Source: Phaeovulum molybdatiresistens (GTDB lineage: Bacteria > Pseudomonadota > Alphaproteobacteria > Rhodobacterales > Rhodobacteraceae). Taken from it: a stretch of DNA of 64,000 nt. The first letter of the stretch is position 1; each line of letters opens with the position of its first letter. The translations under genes and the position numbers were made by a program. Of this stretch, positions 60,665 through 64,000 are shown one piece after another. The notes beneath the pieces were generated by a model. That model ran no database searches, had not been told where the DNA came from, and saw only the letters and a list, made by a program, of their open reading frames with translations. The stretch is from the NCBI RefSeq assembly GCF_023544865.1, contig NZ_JAMJFX010000014.1:1-64000 (forward strand), in the 5' to 3' direction.

Positions 60665-60692
60665 CGCGGGGCCCTTACCGGCCCCGCGTTTT
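60665..60692 (+). terminator. Intrinsic terminator behind rplY
   Basis: Perfect nine-base stem CGCGGGGCC / GGCCCCGCG with six-base loop followed by TTTT. Separates rplY from pth. Confidence 0.8.
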
Positions 60693-60757
60693 CATTTGGG
60701 CCAGGGTTGCGCGCCCCCCTGCCCCGTCGCTAAAGTCGCGCGCGAAACGGAGGGGGC

Positions 60758-61495
60758 ATGAAACTCTGGGTAGGGCTTGGCAATCCGGGCGCGAAATATG
60801 CCGCGAACCGGCACAACATCGGCTTCATGGCGGTGGACCGGATCGCCGCCGATCACGGCTTTGCGCCCTGGCGGTCGAAGTTTCAGGGCCAGCTGTCCGA
60901 GGGCAATCTGGGCGGGGCAAAGGTGGTCCTGCTGAAGCCCGAAACCTTCATGAACCTGTCGGGCCAATCGGTCGGCGAGGCGATGCGGTTTTACAAGATC
61001 ACGCCCGATGATGTGACCGTGTTCCACGACGAACTGGACCTGGCGCCGGGGCGCTGCCGGGTCAAGACGGGCGGCGGACATGCGGGGCACAACGGGTTGC
61101 GTTCGATCCACGCCCATGTCGGCGAGGCCTATCACCGGGTGCGGCTGGGCATTGGCCATCCGGGTCACAAGGACCGGGTTGCGGGCTATGTGCTGTCGGA
61201 TTTCGCCAAGGCCGATCAGGATTGGCTGGAGGATCTGCTGCGCGGGATTTCGGACGGGGCGGCGGCGCTGGCGGCGGGCGATGGCGCGCGGTTTCTGAAC
61301 GCGGTTGCGCTGCGCACCGCGCCGCCGCGATCCTCGACGGGGGGCGCGAAGACGGATGGCGTGAAGACGGGGGAAACGAAAAGCGGGGCGGCAAAGCCAG
61401 TGGCGGCAGCGGCGGCGCAACCTGCCAAGGCCGCCCCCGAACCGGAACCGCCGCGGTCGGCGCTGGAACGGCTTGTGGATCGGTTCCGCCGCTAG
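60758..61495 (+). CDS. pth: Peptidyl-tRNA hydrolase with Ala/Pro-rich extension
   Basis: 245 residues; the catalytic domain fills about 1-190. Recycles peptidyl-tRNA dropped from ribosomes. Catalytic Asn10 and His20 ([20 protein letters not shown]), [28 protein letters not shown] and the later G(I/L)GHPG are intact. The last 55 residues are low-complexity (Ala, Pro, Lys, Thr) and end in a basic helix; such tails occur in rhodobacterial Pth. Confidence 0.96.
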   Translation: MKLWVGLGNPGAKYAANRHNIGFMAVDRIAADHGFAPWRSKFQGQLSEGNLGGAKVVLLKPETFMNLSGQSVGEAMRFYKITPDDVTVFHDELDLAPGRCRVKTGGGHAGHNGLRSIHAHVGEAYHRVRLGIGHPGHKDRVAGYVLSDFAKADQDWLEDLLRGISDGAAALAAGDGARFLNAVALRTAPPRSSTGGAKTDGVKTGETKSGAAKPVAAAAAQPAKAAPEPEPPRSALERLVDRFRR

Positions 61496-61563
61496 GGGGC
61501 TGTCTGCCCCCTCGGCGCGTGCCGCGCCTCACCCCCGAGGATATTTCGGCAAAGCCGAAGGGA

Positions 61564-62604
61564 TCAGGGCGCGACGGGGGCCCAGATCACCGCGTCGATC
61601 CGCGGCGCGCCGGTGGCCAGCATCACCAGCCGGTCGAAGCCCAAGGCGATGCCCGAAGCGGGCGGCATCAGGGCAAGTGCCGCCAGAAAATCCTCATCAA
61701 TCGGATAGCGTTCGCCGTAGACGCGGTGCTTTTCGTCCATTTCCAGCTGGAAGCGGCGGCGCTGTTCGCCCGGGTTGGTCAATTCGCCAAAGCCATTGGC
61801 CAGTTCCACCCCGCAGGCATAAAGCTCAAACCGTTCGGCCAGGCGCGGATCATCGGGGGCGGGGCGGGCCAGCGCCGCCTCGGCCACGGGATAGCGGTCA
61901 AGGATGGTGGCGCGGCCATGGCCCAGATGCGGTTCCACCCGGTCCACCAGCACCTTGGACAGGATGTCGGACCAGGTGTCATCGGGTGCCAGACGCAAAC
62001 CCGCGGCCGCGGCCTGGGCGCGCAACGCCCCGGCGTCGGTTTCACCCGAGGGGGCGATCGTGGCCATCAGGTCGATGCCGGCATAGCGATCAAAGGCATC
62101 GGGCAGGCTAAGCCGTTCGGGTTCGGCGAAGGGGTCGCAACAATGGTCGCGGTAGCGCAGGCTGGTGGCCCCCGCGGCGCGGGCGGCAAGGCGCAACATC
62201 TGGGCGCAGTCCTGCATCAGGACGGTGTAATCTTCCCCCGTGCGATACCATTCCAGCATGGTGAATTCGGGGCTGTGCAGCACCCCGCGTTCGCGGTTAC
62301 GCCAGACATGGGCAAAGGCCGCGATGCGCGTTTCCCCCGCCGCCAGTAGCTTTTTCAGCGCGAATTCGGGCGAGGTATGCAAATACATCCGACGCCCCTG
62401 CCCGTCATTGCCGATCGCCTCGGTGGCGAAGGCGTGCAGATGCGCCTCATTGCCGGGGCTGATCTGCAGGGCGGCGGGATCAACCTCGGTAAATCCTTCG
62501 TCGGCCAGCCAGCCCCGGATCGCCGCCTGGATGCGATTACGCGCCAGAAGAAGCGGGCGACGGTCGGCGTGGGTTTCGGGGTTCCACCAGGGGGTCAGGG
62601 GCAT
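61564..62604 (-). CDS. epmA: EF-P lysine ligase EpmA (class II LysRS-like)
   Basis: 346 residues from the ATG at 62604; an in-frame ATG at 62658 would lengthen it by 18 residues into the region before efp. Class II aminoacyl-tRNA synthetase core without tRNA-binding domain: [11 protein letters not shown], motif 2 [23 protein letters not shown], motif 3 [12 protein letters not shown]. Attaches beta-lysine to the conserved Lys of EF-P, which is encoded divergently right next to it. EpmB is not in the window. Confidence 0.93.
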   Translation of the reverse strand: MPLTPWWNPETHADRRPLLLARNRIQAAIRGWLADEGFTEVDPAALQISPGNEAHLHAFATEAIGNDGQGRRMYLHTSPEFALKKLLAAGETRIAAFAHVWRNRERGVLHSPEFTMLEWYRTGEDYTVLMQDCAQMLRLAARAAGATSLRYRDHCCDPFAEPERLSLPDAFDRYAGIDLMATIAPSGETDAGALRAQAAAAGLRLAPDDTWSDILSKVLVDRVEPHLGHGRATILDRYPVAEAALARPAPDDPRLAERFELYACGVELANGFGELTNPGEQRRRFQLEMDEKHRVYGERYPIDEDFLAALALMPPASGIALGFDRLVMLATGAPRIDAVIWAPVAP

Positions 62605-62708
62605 TGCGGCGGCTTTCGGCTGGAAATTCCGGTTCAGATAGGCTAGGCGCGGGGCCAAGCGCCCGCATCCTTACGCCGCGGGCCTGTTCATCACAAGGAA
62701 GAGCACCC

Positions 62709-63275
62709 GTGAAAGTCATCGCCTCCTCGCTGCGCAAAGGCAATGTCGTCGAGATCGACGGCCATCTGTATGTCGTTCTGACCGCCCAGAACTTCCACCC
62801 CGGCAAGGGCACGCCCGTGACCCAGGTCGACATGCGCCGCATTTCCGACGGCACCAAGGTGTCGGAACGCTGGCGCACGACCGAACAGGTGGAACGCGCC
62901 CATGTCGAAGAAAAGGAATATGATTTCCTGTATGAGGATGGCGAAGGCTTCCACTTCATGGAGCCCGAGACCTATGAACAGCTGGTCGTGACCGAGGATG
63001 TCGTGGGCGATGCCAAGGTGCACCTGCGCGACGGGCTGCGCGTCTGGCTGAAAACCTTCCAGGACGTGGCGATCGCCATCGAACTGCCGCAGAAGGTGAC
63101 GGTTGAGGTCGAAGAAACCGAACCCGTGGTCAAGGGGCAGACGGCCTCGTCGTCCTACAAGCCCGCGACCTGCACCGGCGGGATCCGGGTGATGGTGCCG
63201 CCGCATATCGGCGTGGGCACCCGCATCATCATCAACACCGAGGACAATTCCTACGTGGAACGCGCCAAGGACTGA
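62709..63275 (+). CDS. efp: Translation elongation factor P
   Basis: 188 residues from a GTG at 62709 with ribosome site AAGGAAG. Rescues ribosomes stalled at consecutive prolines. KOW-like domain I with the modified Lys33 (FHPGKGTP), then two OB domains ending [19 protein letters not shown]. Lys33 fits modification by EpmA, encoded divergently. Confidence 0.97.
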   Translation: MKVIASSLRKGNVVEIDGHLYVVLTAQNFHPGKGTPVTQVDMRRISDGTKVSERWRTTEQVERAHVEEKEYDFLYEDGEGFHFMEPETYEQLVVTEDVVGDAKVHLRDGLRVWLKTFQDVAIAIELPQKVTVEVEETEPVVKGQTASSSYKPATCTGGIRVMVPPHIGVGTRIIINTEDNSYVERAKD

Positions 63276-63291
63276 TCCGGGTCCGGGACAG

Positions 63292-63345
63292 GGGCGGGCC
63301 TGCGGACCCGCCCAATGCCAAAACGCGCGCCCGTGGCGCGCGTTT
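63292..63345. terminator. Paired hairpins between efp and the irr-like gene
   Basis: GGGCGGG / CCCGCCC (63292-63298, 63307-63313) and AAACGCGCG / CGCGCGTTT (63321-63329, 63337-63345). The second is flanked by A and T on both sides, so it can act in both directions for the two converging genes. Confidence 0.75.
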
Positions 63346-63369
63346 CTGTTTCGGCCCGAATGTATCGGA

Positions 63370-63792
63370 TCAGATCTTGCGGACCCGGATCACAACATCG
63401 ACGCGCGTGATTTCGGCCCCGGCGGGGGCGGCGGGAACGCGGGCAATTTCCAGTTCCTCGGGCGGGGCGTCGGTGATTTCGGACGTGTCTTCCCAGAAGA
63501 AATGGGGGTGGTCGTCCATCCGCGTGTCGAAATAGGACCGCGTGCCATCGACGGTAATTTCATGCATCAAACCCGCGTCGCAAAAGGCGCGCAGCGTGTT
63601 GTAGACGGTGGCCAGTGAAACGGCCTCGCCCGCATCGCGCGCCGCGGCATAAAGCCCTTCGGCGGTGACGTGGCGATCCATCCCGTCGCCGACCAGCAAA
63701 GTGGCCAGCGACAGCCGCTGCCGCGTGGGCCGCAGCCCCGCGCCTGCCAGCCACTTCTGGCCCCGATCGGTTGCTTGGGTTTTCTGGGTCAC
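63370..63792 (-). CDS. irr: Fur family regulator, Irr type
   Basis: 140 residues from a GTG at 63792 with GAGGAG upstream. N-terminal winged helix (LRPTRQRLSLATLLVGDGMDRHVTAEGLY, VSLATVYNTLRAFCDAGLM) and a short C-terminal dimer domain with DDHPHFFWEDT, the Irr-like replacement of the Fur metal site. Irr represses or activates iron and haem genes in alphaproteobacteria. It is divergent from fabA, an arrangement common in this order. Confidence 0.88.
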   Translation of the reverse strand: MTQKTQATDRGQKWLAGAGLRPTRQRLSLATLLVGDGMDRHVTAEGLYAAARDAGEAVSLATVYNTLRAFCDAGLMHEITVDGTRSYFDTRMDDHPHFFWEDTSEITDAPPEELEIARVPAAPAGAEITRVDVVIRVRKI

Positions 63793-63945
63793 GATACAGT
63801 CTCCTCAGGGTCCATATATGCGCGGAAAGCCGAAGAATTCAATGCCCAAAGGGCCGCAAGCGCCCATTGTGGCGCGGGGCGGGCCTTGCGCGCCGCGCCG
63901 GGCGGGTGCTAGAGGGATGGAAACTGATTGATAAGGGGTGGGCCG
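63793..63945. promoter_or_regulatory. Divergent promoter region irr-fabA
   Basis: 153 bases between the two start codons. AT-richer around 63808-63842. Iron-control boxes are possible but I cannot mark one with confidence. fabA's ribosome site AAGGGG lies at 63933-63938. Confidence 0.4.
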
Positions 63946-64000
63946 ATGGCACTCTATCCGACACGTTTCGACCGTGACGATCTTCTGAAATGCGCGCGGG
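63946..64000 (+). CDS. fabA: 3-hydroxydecanoyl-ACP dehydratase FabA, N-terminal part only
   Basis: Only the first 18 codons lie in the window. They read ALYPTRFDRDDLLKCAR, which matches the start of FabA (usually YPTSFDREDLLKCARGE). FabA introduces the double bond for unsaturated fatty acids. The position divergent from an Irr gene supports the call. Continues beyond the window. Confidence 0.8.
   Translation, partial: MALYPTRFDRDDLLKCAR

Overview
The window looks like the chromosome of a GC-rich alphaproteobacterium, most likely of the order Rhodobacterales (Roseobacter/Paracoccus relatives). The evidence is the right-hand housekeeping block (ychF, trpA, a ZIP transporter, lldD, rplY, pth, epmA, efp and an irr-like Fur gene divergent from fabA) and the family types of the phage genes. 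No species is claimed.

Layout. (1) 1-10251, minus strand: one open frame of at least 3,417 codons that leaves the window at base 1. It encodes a giant cell-surface or secreted repeat protein: a lipoprotein-like N-terminus, an alanine-rich helical stretch, Calx-beta-like domains, RTX calcium-binding repeats, more than 2,200 residues of degenerate Ala/Thr-rich repeats, then a second RTX block. Its base composition is clearly less GC-rich than its neighbours. (2) 10920-12211: a complete IS5-family insertion sequence with 11-bp terminal inverted repeats and a 4-bp target duplication (ATAA). (3) About 12.27-55.24 kb: a lambda-like siphophage prophage that appears intact. The late genes read leftward on the minus strand: TerS, TerL, gpW-like, portal, ClpP-like protease, gpD, gpE, head-tail joining, tail proteins, a -1 frameshifted tail chaperone pair, tape measure, tail tip, tail fibre proteins, then holin candidate, endolysin and spanins. 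Right of the terminase lie a cluster of small plus-strand accessory genes, a ParB-like/DNA methyltransferase fusion, an IHF/HU protein, a RuvC-like resolvase, a Toprim protein and a helicase. A LexA/CI-type repressor at 48.3 kb is the lysogeny switch. To its right a plus-strand early operon carries Gp157, a Sak4-like ATPase, SSB, several small genes and a DUF2924/serine recombinase/HTH module. (4) 55.55-64 kb: tRNA-Ser(GCT) and host core genes.

The most unusual features are in the prophage. A complete membrane-bound hybrid histidine kinase with its own receiver domain sits on the opposite strand between the head and tail genes. A DUF1186 gene with its own textbook terminator lies between the tail tube and the tail chaperone genes. 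The tail tip protein contains a von Willebrand A domain with an intact MIDAS motif, and a tail fibre protein contains a SPRY-like domain. The tail chaperone pair is joined by an A-AAA-AAC slippery heptamer. Two non-coding stretches in the replication region hold iteron-like repeats and strong hairpins. Together the genes describe an inducible temperate siphophage that carries two moron-like cargo genes and receptor-binding elaborations next to a low-GC surface-protein locus.
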